Assembly: GCF_009765785.1 (NCBI RefSeq)
Contig: NZ_LMUT01000012.1
Span: 1,181,239 to 1,245,238 of the forward strand
Reading direction: 5' to 3'
DNA length: 64,000 nt
Origin: Granulicella sp. L46
GTDB lineage: Bacteria > Acidobacteriota > Terriglobia > Terriglobales > Acidobacteriaceae
In this document: positions 17,838-26,942 of the stretch, piece by piece
Layout: each line of letters opens with the position of its first letter
How positions within the stretch are numbered: position 1 is the stretch's first letter
Program-made: the position numbers and the translations under genes
Notes under the pieces: model-generated
Databases searched by the model: none
Seen by the model: the letters and a program-made list of their open reading frames with translations, nothing else
Told to the model about the DNA's origin: nothing

Positions 17838-18512
17838 TTATCGGAGGCCTTCCCGCACCAACGCACTGTTCTCAAACCGCTCCAACAGCTCTGCCACACT
17901 GTCATAGACCTCGACACACCCTGCGTCGATCAGCTCCGTACGCGACCACCCGCCCGTAGACACCCCGATCGTGCGTAGTCCCGCCAAGCCCGCTGCCTCC
18001 GCGTCATAAGGCGTGTCCCCCAATGCCATGCACTTTTCCGCCGGAAGCTTCAGCCGCTCGAGCGCAGCTACAAAAATATCCGGGTGTGGCTTGGATCGGT
18101 CCGCATCATTCGCCGACGTCTCCTTCTCCACCAGCTCCTCCATCCCCACGATCCTCTTGTAAATCTGCAGCTCGTCTTTGTCCGCCGAGCTAGCTAGCGC
18201 CACCCGAATCCCCGCTTCCTTCGCCCGAACCAGCAATTCTCTCGCGGCCGGCAACGCCTTCACCTTCGACAAATAATCCTGCTGAAAAATGAACTTCCGA
18301 TAGTTCTTCAGTGGTCCTTCCACCTGTCTCCGCTTCCACCACGATACATACACCGGAATTAGTTCATCACCACCCTTCCCGATCTGACGTCGGACGTCTT
18401 CCCTGTTTAACTCAATGCCTATGGCAGCAAATGCGCCTTGCCACGCCTCGGCATGTAGCCAATTACTCTCCACCAGCGTTCCGTCTATGTCGGACAAAAG
18501 AGCTTCGATCAT
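17838..18512 (-). CDS. HAD-superfamily hydrolase (beta-phosphoglucomutase/phosphatase-like)
   Basis: From ATG 18512 (GGGAG 5 bases upstream) the product has 224 residues. Motif I is LLSDIDGTLVESNWLHAEAW, motif II VALASSADKDEL, the conserved Lys lies in DRSKPHPDIFVAALERL, and motif IV is CMALGDTPYDAEAAGLAGLR. This is the classic HAD set with a helical cap, as in phosphoglycolate phosphatases and beta-phosphoglucomutases. It acts on a small phosphorylated substrate in the cytoplasm; the exact substrate is unknown. The frame stays open to 18842, but that part has no family signal and the ATG at 18512 fits the family N-terminus. Confidence 0.88.
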   Translation of the reverse strand: MIEALLSDIDGTLVESNWLHAEAWQGAFAAIGIELNREDVRRQIGKGGDELIPVYVSWWKRRQVEGPLKNYRKFIFQQDYLSKVKALPAARELLVRAKEAGIRVALASSADKDELQIYKRIVGMEELVEKETSANDADRSKPHPDIFVAALERLKLPAEKCMALGDTPYDAEAAGLAGLRTIGVSTGGWSRTELIDAGCVEVYDSVAELLERFENSALVREGLR

Positions 18513-19024
18513 CGGGTCTCCCGTTCGATTAGATGCCGACTTCAGCCCGCAACGCATCAGAGTGGCTGCGATGGATCTTCCAGCCTCTCCGATCAGTTCA
18601 CTATCACGTGGGTCCATTGCTTTAGCCAGCCACCCCCCATCGGTTGGTCCATCCAGCAGAGCGATGCTCTGCTTTAAACCTCCAAGCGGTACCAATGGAC
18701 CAGCCCCGAGCATTGCGGGTCTCCGACGCATGAGGCTGGCATCGAGCTTGTCCATAGCTCTCCAGACCGTTTCCCTCTTCGCGTCCAGTTTGCCAGACAG
18801 GGCCGGTTGCCTGATCGTCTTCGACATCAGGCCCGCATTCATAGGTTCCGGTCTCTAGCAGCTGAATTCGTCCCGCCAGCGCCATTCCTAACCGTCCGGT
18901 CGGGGCATCACTTCAACGGCGTTGTTCTTCTCTTCGACCGGGCGATCCTCCGTTGAGTGGAAGGAATCATTTCGAACACGAAGGACTGAGAGAATAGATG
19001 TGCATCATATGACAAGGAGGTCTC
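18513..19024. other. Intergenic, no supported gene
   Basis: About 510 bp between the HAD gene and the DUF1810 gene. Overlapping frames of 73-147 codons exist on both strands, but none shows family features or a plausible start. Possibly decayed coding sequence. Confidence 0.35.
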
Positions 19025-19474
19025 TTGGAAATCCGCACTGATCCCTATAATCTTCAACGTTTCATCGATGCCCAGGAATCGACCTTCGAGGCTGCGCGCG
19101 CTGAGCTCCTAGCTGGGCGGAAGCGTTCTCATTGGATGTGGTTCATCTTCCCCCAAATCAAAGGTCTTGGGTCAAGCCCGACAGCCCAGCGGTTTGCCAT
19201 TTCCAATCTTCAAGAGGGAGCCGCCTACCTGGAACATCCCATACTCGGTCGTCGGCTTGAGGATTGCACGGCTCTCGTCAACGCCGTCCAGAGGCAGTCC
19301 GTTGAGGCGATCTTTGGGTATCCGGACGATCTGAAATTTCATTCCTCTGCCACTTTGTTCGCGGAGGTGGTCGAACGGTTTGGGTTTCAAACACCCGTCT
19401 TCAGGGAGGCGTTGGCGAAGCACTTCGGGGGCCGACCCGATGAGAACACGCTCAGGGAAATGAGTTCATCATAA
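19025..19474 (+). CDS. DUF1810 family protein
   Basis: The 149-residue protein shows the whole DUF1810 signature: DPYNLQRFIDAQESTFEAAR, ELLAGRKRSHWMWFIFPQIK, GLGSSPTAQRFAISNLQEGA, then the L-R-R-L-E-D-C region and IFGYPDDLKFHSSATLFAEV. The length is typical. The start is TTG with a strong AAGGAGG 5 bases upstream. The family is cytoplasmic and of unknown function, often labelled calpastatin in databases without experimental support. It is a monocistronic-looking gene. Confidence 0.9.
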   Translation: MEIRTDPYNLQRFIDAQESTFEAARAELLAGRKRSHWMWFIFPQIKGLGSSPTAQRFAISNLQEGAAYLEHPILGRRLEDCTALVNAVQRQSVEAIFGYPDDLKFHSSATLFAEVVERFGFQTPVFREALAKHFGGRPDENTLREMSSS

Positions 19475-19568
19475 AACTTCGGGAACGGCCAAATACTTAT
19501 ACTTCGCATAGCGGCCTTCGCGCTGCTAGAGAGCGAGCGACGAGAGCACTCGCGACAGCCGATACAAG

Positions 19569-20525
19569 CTACGAAGCGCCCGCCGCTCGCGGAGGGCGCT
19601 CGTCCGGCGGGACCTGCGTTAACTCTCTCACTCTTCGCTCCAATGCCTGCGCGTCCACTGGCGCTCTCACCTTCGCATCGTTATCGAAGTAAACATACAC
19701 ATCGCGTGGACGACCATCTCCAACCGGAACCCCGGCATACCGTCCCTCGGCCGCTTTTCCGTTCGCAAAAGCCACTACACGCTTCGCCCAAACCTCAATC
19801 GCATCCGGCTCATACCCACTGGAGTAGAGTTGTTCCGATCCATGCAGTCGCAGGTATACGAAGTCCGAGGTCACATCCATCAGCAACGGCCACTCCACCG
19901 TATCCGCGACGACCAACCCAATATCATGCTGCCGCAGCAGCTCGACAAACGACGGCTGCACAAACGAATGATGCCGAACCTCAATCGCATGCCGCAGCTG
20001 CGGATCTTCACCCTTCTTGAGCACCGGCTTCAGAAACGCCCGCGTCAGCATTCGCTCGTCGCATCGTTTCGCCAACTTCACCGCAGAGCACACCGTGCGC
20101 GGCAACAGCCTGAAGAAACTCTCATACCGTGCCACATCATATAGGCCCTCATTGAACTTCATCATTGGCGGTAGCTGCCAAAGAAATGGCCCCAGCTTCG
20201 CCCCCAGCGCCAGCAAACCCGATGCGAAGAAGTTTGCCAGTGCCGTCTCCACGTCGACCAGCTTTTTCATGTGCGTGATGAACCGTCCGCCCTTCAACGC
20301 GAAGACGAAGTCCTCCGGCGTCTCGCTCGACCACTGCTCAAACGACCTCGGCCGCTGCAGCGAGTAGAACGTTCCATTGATCTCCACCGACGAGAATACG
20401 TTCGCGGCGAACTCCAACTCACGCCTCTGCGCCAGGCCCTGGGGATAGAACCGTCCACGCCAAGCGGCATATCGCCACCCAGAAATGCCAACGCGAATTC
20501 TACCCGGCTGAGGTGCCTCATTCAT
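19569..20525 (-). CDS. DUF72 (YecE-like) protein
   Basis: A 318-residue TIM-barrel-like protein of the DUF72 family. It opens with IRVGISGWRYAAWRGRFYPQ, followed by EFAANVFSSVEINGTFYSLQ, FVFALKGGRFITHMKKL, a HAIEVRHHSFVQPSFVELLR segment and DFVYLRLHGSEQLYSSGYEP. The closing DVYVYFDNDAKVRAPVDAQA is the usual C-terminal strand. No reaction is known for the family. It is cytoplasmic, with no neighbour on the same strand close enough to be an operon partner. Confidence 0.88.
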   Translation of the reverse strand: MNEAPQPGRIRVGISGWRYAAWRGRFYPQGLAQRRELEFAANVFSSVEINGTFYSLQRPRSFEQWSSETPEDFVFALKGGRFITHMKKLVDVETALANFFASGLLALGAKLGPFLWQLPPMMKFNEGLYDVARYESFFRLLPRTVCSAVKLAKRCDERMLTRAFLKPVLKKGEDPQLRHAIEVRHHSFVQPSFVELLRQHDIGLVVADTVEWPLLMDVTSDFVYLRLHGSEQLYSSGYEPDAIEVWAKRVVAFANGKAAEGRYAGVPVGDGRPRDVYVYFDNDAKVRAPVDAQALERRVRELTQVPPDERPPRAAGAS

Positions 20526-21360
20526 ACCCGCTTAGGATGCTTTATCCTGCCGAAGGGCCCTCCATCCTGGAAGTATTTACTCTCGCGACGTTTGCGCGGC
20601 CTGTTTGTACGGATCGTCACCATAAAAAGGCCCATTCGGCACAAACAAGGTTGCGAAGGTCGTCTTGGTAAATCGATGACTACATCGCCACTGCAACTTT
20701 TTGACTCAGTTCTGCGGAATTGAGATATCGCTGCACAAAGCTTCACCGATGTCCGCAAGGCTCTCACCGCGGCCTGTAACGGCGGCGGGAAGTGGCTCCC
20801 TCATTGGGCGAAGCAACCCATTATGCCGCATCTCTTGCAGCTGATGGGTTTCAGATGTGACAACAAGCCGGGCCACTCAATGGGCTGTAACAGAAGCCTT
20901 TGAGTTGCTGATCGATGACAACCCTTGGGCGGAGCAGCGTGCTGGAGAGCGGAATTCAAAACCCGTGTTGACACCCAAGAAAACAAAGTTCCTTCGCGCC
21001 CAAGCTAGTCATCCGGAGAAGCATTGGTGGCCAGCATTAACCATCAGCCAGAACAGCCACCGCAGCCAAGCGCATTGGCAGAGGTTCGATGTCTGCACTG
21101 CATCACGCCTGACGAATCCGTTTGGTTTGATTTCGCATCTCACGATGTAAATCCCATCTACATGACTGGCTCTCGCCGACACCAATCAGACGCGAACATC
21201 AAGATCACGATGACTTAGGGATGCGGATGGAAACCAACGTGCCAATACGACGTTCCGCAGAGGCCCGCTGACCTCCTGGTTCAACTGTTGGGCGGAGAAG
21301 AGAGAATTGAAATCGGGTCCTTGGTTTCCGGCTGATAGGAAGCTGGAAGCTAGAGCTGTT
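20526..21360. other. Gene-poor stretch
   Basis: About 830 bp with only short overlapping frames (61-97 codons) on both strands and no family resemblance. It borders the tRNA-derived remnants to the right, so it may be residue of a lost mobile element. Confidence 0.35.
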
Positions 21361-21391
21361 GACCTCCTCGTTTGCGAGGTTCGATCCCGGT
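21361..21391 (-). other. Second, more decayed tRNA-like remnant
   Basis: On the minus strand GCAAACGAGGAGGTC repeats, with small changes, the anticodon-arm/variable-loop part of the tRNA-Ala fragment at 21549-21590. The plus strand of the same spot reads CCTCGTTTGCGAGGTTCGAT, a 5-bp inverted repeat next to a T-loop-like TTCGATCCC. It looks like a rearranged copy of the same tRNA end. Confidence 0.4.
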
Positions 21392-21548
21392 CCAAATCGT
21401 TCCCAGCTCTTGCCAACTCGTTGATTTGGTTAGGGAGTCGGGCGGGACCCAATTGCTGATTATTCGTCCCTGGGCCAGATTCCCGTCTGATTGTTCCCAC
21501 GGGTCTTCTTATTGTTCCCAGATTTTCTATCTAAGTTGTTGATTGGAT

Positions 21549-21590
21549 TGGTGGAGCTGGGCGGGTTCGAACCGCCGGCCTCCTCGTTGC
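21549..21590 (-). other. tRNA-Ala 3' fragment (probable worn attachment site)
   Basis: The minus strand reads GCAACGAGGAGGCCGGCGG, then TTCGAAC-CCGCC (T-arm) and CAGCTCC-A-CCA (acceptor strand, discriminator, CCA). It matches the 3' half of bacterial tRNA-Ala from the anticodon loop to the end. The 5' half (D-arm and the pairing acceptor strand GGAGCTG) is missing next to it, so it is not a working tRNA. Such 3' tRNA fragments are what tyrosine integrases leave at element ends. No integrase gene is visible nearby. Confidence 0.75.
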
Positions 21591-21607
21591 GAAACGGCTT
21601 CGCAACG
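21585..21607. repeat. Perfect 9-bp inverted repeat at the tRNA fragment edge
   Basis: CGTTGCGAA and TTCGCAACG are exact reverse complements separated by ACGGC. The left arm overlaps the last bases of the tRNA-Ala fragment (anticodon-loop side), where integrase crossover sites usually lie. Confidence 0.7.
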
Positions 21608-21709
21608 TACTTTCAATAAGTTAGCACATCTTTCAAAGGCACAAAAGGGCGCAAAACAACCCATTGAAATTCTTATTGTTCCTTTATTGTTCCCTCATTG
21701 TTCCCACGC

Positions 21710-22450
21710 TGGCACGCGAACTCAACGCGGCACGGACGGTACCTCAGCGTGCACAACGAGGATCGACGGAAGTCAAAAGCATGCTAAGGGAACCGAACTA
21801 TCATGCCCGCCTTCGTAGGCCTGCGCCTCCACTTCCTTCCCCTTTCATCGGTCCAAATCGTTCTCGATCTGAGAAATGTGAGGGGTGACGGCCTGAGGGG
21901 CGACATCGTCGAAGTTGCCGAAAACGCGGGCGGTCTCGGCCGGTCGACTTCAGCGGCACCTGCTGCAACTCAGCGGCCCCCTTCGCATAGGGAGTCGCGT
22001 TCGGCAGGTCAAGCAGGTGCTTCACGACAAAGTTGCATTGAGCATCGCCGTGACAGCCTTACTGAAAGCCTTATTGCCGTTAAGCTGGATGTAATTTCGT
22101 TGGGCAAGCTCTATGGGATAGGGGTTTCTCACACCAAACGACACTGCGCCACGTGTGACGGACGAACGGGGTGACCCCGATACCAAGACCAATTCGCCTT
22201 CCACCAGAACGATACCAAACTGGCTCCTTCAAAACGGTGTTATCGGAAACCCTCCGGCCCGGATACATGGAAACCCGTAGTTTTCCGAAAACGCGACGTT
22301 GCAAGAACTACTAGTCATTGGTAAACCGGACAGCGTTAACGGGACAATCCGACACTTGAGAATTGACGAGTTAGCAGGTTTGCAGGATCGATGATTCAGC
22401 TTCGGGAAGGTCGACTAGCGGTCGCAACCGTCACATGAATACGTAGTCGC
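21710..22450. other. Gene-poor stretch
   Basis: About 740 bp with overlapping frames on both strands (60-123 codons) and no recognised family. The frames at 21803-22174 (plus) and 22022-22304 (minus) mirror each other and lack ribosome-binding sites. No intact integrase or transposase. Confidence 0.35.
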
Positions 22451-23560
22451 TTACCTGGTGTATGTGTTAACCCAGTTCGTCTCCCAAGTGTTGCCACCGT
22501 CAGCGGAGAACGCCTGCGCCGAGCGGACTTCCGTCGCGGAGACCGGCCAGATCATGAAGCGGACGAGAATGTTGCGCCCGTGAAAGAGCTCGCTGTCGTA
22601 GAATTCGCCGCGACCGTCGCTGAATCCGCCCACAGCAGGAACGCTGAGCACAGCCGAGTCACTGGTTGCGAAACTGATGTTCCACTGTTGTGCGCGCGGA
22701 TCGTAGAGGCGTAGGGCGAGAAGTTCGAGGTGCCCAGAAGGACCATCTGCTTCGACAGTGGCAAGGTTGGCGCGACCATCCCAGATTTTATTGGTGACCG
22801 TGGTCCCCTTCATCTCTATCCATTCCGAGGAGCCGGATAGCGGATGCACGAGTCGCTGAATCTGCATCTTCCAAGTGCCAAAGTCGAAATCGAAGTCGTG
22901 CTGGCCATCTCTTTCATTGGCTCGCTGAGGGGCCTCCACTCCAGGAGGCTGCGTGCTGGCGCGGCCAGGTTGGGGTTCGCCCCAGGCTGCATCTCCGGTT
23001 CGAGTCTGATCACTAATCCAATTCACTTCCCAACTCTTGCCGCCATCCGGCGAGAAAGCCTGCTCGAAGTGCGGCGTGCCGGAGTTCATGCGCGACCAGT
23101 CAAAGCGGATTAGAGTCGTCTTTCCGTTGATCGTATCCGCGGTGTAGAAGTCTCCGTGCCCATCGCGGAAGTTTCCGATCTGAGGCGGATCGAGTCGGCC
23201 GACACGGCTGTTTGCCCAGTAAAGACGCCATTGGCGCGAGTCACGATCGTAGAGGCGTAAGGTGAGACCCTCGATGTGGCCCCCGCTCACGCTATCCAGC
23301 TCGATCGTGTCCAGCTGTGCTCGACCGTCCCACACTCGATAGCAAGCGCCGGGGCCATCCATGTCCGTCCAGCTCGGATTGCTGGTCAAGGGATGAAGCA
23401 TGAAATGAAGGTGAAAGTTGAATTTCCCAAGAAGAGGTTCGAAGTCATGTGCACCGTCGTGGGGCACGGTCGGAGCGGGGACCACGCTCGGCGTCGTTTG
23501 TTGGGCCTGAGCGCCGCAGCACTCAGAAAGGAGAACCGAAAGCAAGAGAATGAAGCGCAT
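22451..23560 (-). CDS. Secreted protein with two tandem DUF1579-like domains
   Basis: The 369-residue product has a signal peptide (MRFILLLSVLLSECCGAQAQ) and two homologous halves. Half 1 starts at about residue 38 (HDFEPLLGKFNFHLHFMLHP) and half 2 at about residue 220 (HDFDFDFGTWKMQIQRLVHP). Both contain a W-D-G-R-A motif, an L-x-L-R-L-Y-D strand, a D-G-x-G-x-F-Y-x-x-x-x-x-x-G loop, and end with FSPDGGKSWEVNWISDQTR or FSADGGNTWETNWVNTYTR. The pattern resembles lipocalin-like DUF1579 beta-barrels. Function is unknown. GAGGAACACG precedes the ATG. It is divergent from a MocR regulator 98 bp away, which may control it. Confidence 0.75.
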   Translation of the reverse strand: MRFILLLSVLLSECCGAQAQQTTPSVVPAPTVPHDGAHDFEPLLGKFNFHLHFMLHPLTSNPSWTDMDGPGACYRVWDGRAQLDTIELDSVSGGHIEGLTLRLYDRDSRQWRLYWANSRVGRLDPPQIGNFRDGHGDFYTADTINGKTTLIRFDWSRMNSGTPHFEQAFSPDGGKSWEVNWISDQTRTGDAAWGEPQPGRASTQPPGVEAPQRANERDGQHDFDFDFGTWKMQIQRLVHPLSGSSEWIEMKGTTVTNKIWDGRANLATVEADGPSGHLELLALRLYDPRAQQWNISFATSDSAVLSVPAVGGFSDGRGEFYDSELFHGRNILVRFMIWPVSATEVRSAQAFSADGGNTWETNWVNTYTR

Positions 23561-23658
23561 CGTGTTCCTCAGGAACCGGTAAAGTTGCGCGTCGCAGGGT
23601 TTGGCGCGTCGCAGGTAATTGTGAGCCTTCCGCTGGTAGTCTAAAAGAGCCAGTTTTT

Positions 23659-25092
23659 ATGCAACTTGCGATACCAATCTCGCGCAAAGGTGATCCGCTT
23701 TTTCGGCAGGTATACGGTGGTGTACGCCAGGCGATCCTCAGCGGAGCGCTCCGTCCCGGCGAACGTCTTCCCTCGACAAGAGATCTCGCTGAGCAGCTCG
23801 GCCTCTCGCGAACAGTGATCCTGCTCGCCTACGACCATCTACTCGCGGAGGGATTCGTTACCGGCCAAGCGGGTGCAGGCACCTTCGTCTCCGCCGGGAT
23901 GTCACGCAACCTGGCTTCAGGCACCCGCGGCCTCGCGCGCATGCAGCTATCGCGCTTCGGAAAAGTTGTGAGCGAATCGATCGCGACGGTGAACACACCA
24001 CTGCCCCGTCCCAAAACTCCGCGCTACAACTTCATCTACGGCCGTAGCGACCTGACCACGTTTCCCTTCGCTTTCTGGCGCCGGCTGCTTGCGCGGCAAG
24101 CGCGCGAGGGATCGACAAAGCAGTTCGACTACGGATCGGCCTTAGGCAATGCAGATCTGCGTGCGGCCATCTGCGCGCACCTGCGCCGTTCGCGTGCCGT
24201 GGTGTGCGGACCGGAACAGGTTCTCATCGTCAACGGATCGCAGCAGGCACTCGATCTGGTGATCCGCGTTCTGGTCGATCCAGGCGACCCGGTTGCGCTC
24301 GAAAACCCACACTACGACGGGATCCGTGGGGCATTGCGGGCAGCAGGAGCCCGCCTGCGAGGAGTTCCTGTAGATCGCGAAGGCCTCGATCCGGCGCGGC
24401 TGCCCGACGATGCTCGCCTCGTCTTCGTTACCCCCTCCCACCAGTTTCCAACCGGCGCCATCCTTTCGCTGGAGCGAAGACTGGCGCTGCTCGATTGGGC
24501 GCGACGCAAGAACGCCGTAATCGTCGAAGACGACTACGATGGCGAGTTCCACTATGAAGGCCGTCCTCTCGAATCGCTCCAGGGCCTGGACGGCGAAGGG
24601 CGGATCGTATACATCGGTACGTTCTCGCGCACGGTTTTCCCCTCCATGCGCATCGGCTACCTTATCGCGCCAAAGTCGCTGGTGCAGGCACTCACCGCGG
24701 CAAAATGGATGAGCGATCTGCACTCGGCATCGCTTGAGCAGCAAACCCTGGCGAACTTCATCGCGGGCGGCGTGTATGAGCGTCATCTACGGCGATTGAG
24801 GAAGAAGAACGCAGCGCGTCGATCAGCGCTGCTGGAATCTATCGCCAAATACCTCGGGGATCGAGTCGAGGTAACGGGCGATGGTGCAGGAGCGCAAGTG
24901 GTTCTGTGGCCGCGCAAAAAGGTGGTCGAGCAAGAAATCGTCGAAGCGGCGGCACTCAGAGGCGTCGGGATCTACGGGATGGCACACTGTTGGCTTGGCC
25001 GGCCGGCGCGTCCTGCCTTCATCCTCGGCTATGCACGGCTCAATGAGCAAGAGATTCGAGAAGGAATTCGGTTGTTAGCGTCGATCCTCTAG
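23659..25092 (+). CDS. MocR/PdxR-family regulator (GntR HTH plus aminotransferase-like domain)
   Basis: The 477-residue protein has a GntR-type winged helix (FRQVYGGVRQAILSGALRPG; STRDLAEQLGLSRTVILLAY; EGFVTGQAGAGTFVS, residues about 13-75) followed by a fold-type I aminotransferase-like domain. Visible elements are LIVNGSQQALDLVIRVLVDP, ENPHYDGIRGALRAAGA, VFVTPSHQFPTGAILSLERR and VIVEDDYDGEFHYEGRP. At the position where the PLP-binding Lys is expected in G-T-F-S-K, this protein has Arg324 (YIGTFSRTVFPSMRIGYL). It may therefore bind PLP without a Schiff base, or bind another effector. The likely target is the divergent secreted-protein gene; that is inference. Confidence 0.9.
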   Translation: MQLAIPISRKGDPLFRQVYGGVRQAILSGALRPGERLPSTRDLAEQLGLSRTVILLAYDHLLAEGFVTGQAGAGTFVSAGMSRNLASGTRGLARMQLSRFGKVVSESIATVNTPLPRPKTPRYNFIYGRSDLTTFPFAFWRRLLARQAREGSTKQFDYGSALGNADLRAAICAHLRRSRAVVCGPEQVLIVNGSQQALDLVIRVLVDPGDPVALENPHYDGIRGALRAAGARLRGVPVDREGLDPARLPDDARLVFVTPSHQFPTGAILSLERRLALLDWARRKNAVIVEDDYDGEFHYEGRPLESLQGLDGEGRIVYIGTFSRTVFPSMRIGYLIAPKSLVQALTAAKWMSDLHSASLEQQTLANFIAGGVYERHLRRLRKKNAARRSALLESIAKYLGDRVEVTGDGAGAQVVLWPRKKVVEQEIVEAAALRGVGIYGMAHCWLGRPARPAFILGYARLNEQEIREGIRLLASIL

Positions 25093-25385
25093 CCTATGCG
25101 ATTTGTGAGCTCCCTGATAACGCGACAATTTCCGGGAATTCACATAGTGAACCACAGCATGTGTCGTTATCACTCTTCATTCGCCCACCGATTCTACAGA
25201 CGTGCGGCGTTGACGGAGCCGTGAGCCCGAAGAGGCGCGAGCCGCAAATTTGGCTGGTCATCTCCCCGCAGGCCAAAGGGGGGCTTACGTATCTTCACCT
25301 CAGGATTTATGGTTACGTCAACGAAATCTTCGCCGCACTTTAAGAAACCGCGGCGATGATGCGCGTTCCTGATTCTAGGTTCCGG

Positions 25386-26738
25386 CTACTTGCCCCGCGC
25401 ACTCGGTGTGTTCGATCTGTGCGCAGGGTCCTCAAAGGAAATGCCGAGATACTTCGTCACGATTGGATCTATCGGCTGATGAAGATCCATAGGATTGTAA
25501 TGTTCTATTAAATCCAAGGGCATGACATAGGCCAAAGCCGACCAGCCCCAAAATGGATTCATTCCGTTTCCCTTGCCAGTATCCGAATCGTAGTATTCAC
25601 GCGTAACAGGATTCTCGTCCAATGCCATACGGAACGTCTTTAACGCCAACTCCTTAGCCGCGTCGTTGAAGCCATATTGCACCAAGCCGTGAAAGATCAT
25701 ATAGTTCGTCGGAATCCAGGCCGGTCCGCGCCAGTCACATGCGCCGTTGGCCTCATTTCCTCCGTCACGGAAGTCAGGCTCGGTCCGTGCATAGGTTGCG
25801 ATGGGAAATGCAAGCCAAAATTCGTTCTTGTTCAAAAGATGATCCTGGACCAGGCGACGTGCCTGTGCAGGGCTAGCGACGCCGGCCCATAGTGGGAAGA
25901 AACCAGCGATCGTCTTAATATGTATTTGCTTACCGGTCTTCTCGTTACGATCGTAGTAGAAGCCGTCGTTCTCATCCCAAAAAACACGATTAATGCTCTT
26001 TGCCAGAGCCGTGGCTTGCTTCTTATAGTTCGCCGCATCGGCGGTTTTGCCCAGCTTACCGGCAATGACCTGCATCGCCTCCAGTTCGCGGTACAGTTCG
26101 CAAGCAAGGTCCACGCCTTCGTCAGAATAAGATTCCACCTGTCCCGAGCGACTGAACTGGTTGTCCATACCGCTGGCATCCGAACTGTTCCACACCGGCA
26201 GGCCATTGCCGTCTGTATCGTATGCAAACCACCGTTGCAGGTATCTCTGAAGCTTGTCGTAATAGACGGCCCGAAGCCACTCATAGTCATCGCCATTCTG
26301 CTTTGATCCTAGGACGGCGATCTGTGCCAGGAAGGGCTTAAACATCTGCGTGGGACGAGGATTCACAATGCCGAGCGTTCGCGATACAAAGCCGTCTGGC
26401 CGTTGTCTATCCAAAAATATCTTGAAGTTCGTGAAGTCGTATCGGCTCACCCCGTAGTAAGAAAGATAGATATTTTCAAAATAGAGGTCCCAGTCGTAGT
26501 ATTCGCCATACGCGTAACCGGTCAACAATTGATCGGACGATCCGGGAAAACTGTGGAGCCCCTTTGTTCTTATAGCCAGGTTCACGGCCTCCAGCCGAGG
26601 GGCGAGCTGATCAAAGTCCGACGATCCAACTAACGATCTTAAATTACCTGGAGCCTTAAGCTCGGCAGGGGCGGTTGGTGTCGTTGTGGTCTGTCCCGGA
26701 ATAACCAAAGCGACAATCAAGATTGCTGTCAATCGCAT
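25386..26738 (-). CDS. Secreted GH63-like (alpha/alpha)6-barrel glycosidase
   Basis: The 450-residue protein has a short signal peptide (MRLTAILIVALVIPGQT). Its (alpha/alpha)6-barrel pattern recalls GH63 (mannosyl-oligosaccharide glucosidase/mannosylglycerate hydrolase) and trehalase families: YAYGEYYDWDLYFENIYLSY, WNSSDASGMDNQFSR with S-D-E-G-V-D-L, FWDENDGFYYDRNEKTG, and ANGACDWRGPAWIPTNYMIF. The D-W-R-G-P-x-W-x-P-T-N-Y block is the best GH63 marker. It would hydrolyse an alpha-linked glucosyl or mannosyl residue outside the cytoplasm. It is divergent from the PBP-fusion regulator and sits at the edge of the carbohydrate locus. Confidence 0.85.
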   Translation of the reverse strand: MRLTAILIVALVIPGQTTTTPTAPAELKAPGNLRSLVGSSDFDQLAPRLEAVNLAIRTKGLHSFPGSSDQLLTGYAYGEYYDWDLYFENIYLSYYGVSRYDFTNFKIFLDRQRPDGFVSRTLGIVNPRPTQMFKPFLAQIAVLGSKQNGDDYEWLRAVYYDKLQRYLQRWFAYDTDGNGLPVWNSSDASGMDNQFSRSGQVESYSDEGVDLACELYRELEAMQVIAGKLGKTADAANYKKQATALAKSINRVFWDENDGFYYDRNEKTGKQIHIKTIAGFFPLWAGVASPAQARRLVQDHLLNKNEFWLAFPIATYARTEPDFRDGGNEANGACDWRGPAWIPTNYMIFHGLVQYGFNDAAKELALKTFRMALDENPVTREYYDSDTGKGNGMNPFWGWSALAYVMPLDLIEHYNPMDLHQPIDPIVTKYLGISFEDPAHRSNTPSARGK

Positions 26739-26942
26739 GAAAAACTCTCATTTCGTAGCAGTCAAGTTCGGATGGCTTCAAAAAGCACGGTCTACGGTGG
26801 GCAACGCGGAAGGCTGCAGCAAGGCTAGAGCCGATCGATCACCCAGCATCTCGAAAGAGTACGTGCGTGTAGATATGCTCAGCGAATCCCAAGACGACCA
26901 AAAAATCATTTCACCTACAGAATATACTCTCTATTGGATTAA

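Larger units (their letters stand above)
21490..21705 (+). repeat. Five iterated ATTGTTCC(C/T) repeats flanking the tRNA fragment
   Basis: ATTGTTCCC occurs at 21490, 21511, 21686 and 21697, with ATTGTTCCT at 21675. The last three are spaced exactly 11 bp apart, about one helical turn, and the first two are 21 bp apart. The two groups lie on either side of the tRNA-Ala fragment and inverted repeat. The spacing is like protein-binding iterons or integrase arm sites; no CRISPR structure is present. Confidence 0.6.

Noticed and set aside
18513-18842. Extended N-terminus of the HAD hydrolase
   Set aside because: HAD proteins begin with motif I near the N-terminus; the ATG at 18512 with GGGAG upstream fits, and the 110-residue extension has no family features.
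21549-21607. A functional tRNA gene
   Set aside because: Only the 3' half matches; the D-arm and the 5' acceptor strand are absent in the adjoining sequence.
21490-21705. Short direct repeats considered as a CRISPR array
   Set aside because: Repeat units are only 9 bp with 2-bp gaps in the tight group, and there are no spacers or cas genes.
21543-21818. A 91-codon plus-strand frame starting MDWWSWAGSNRRPPRCE
   Set aside because: This is the well-known false protein produced by translating the antisense of a tRNA 3' end; the DNA matches tRNA-Ala.
24142-24786. A 214-codon frame antisense to the MocR-type gene
   Set aside because: Shadow of the aminotransferase-like domain.
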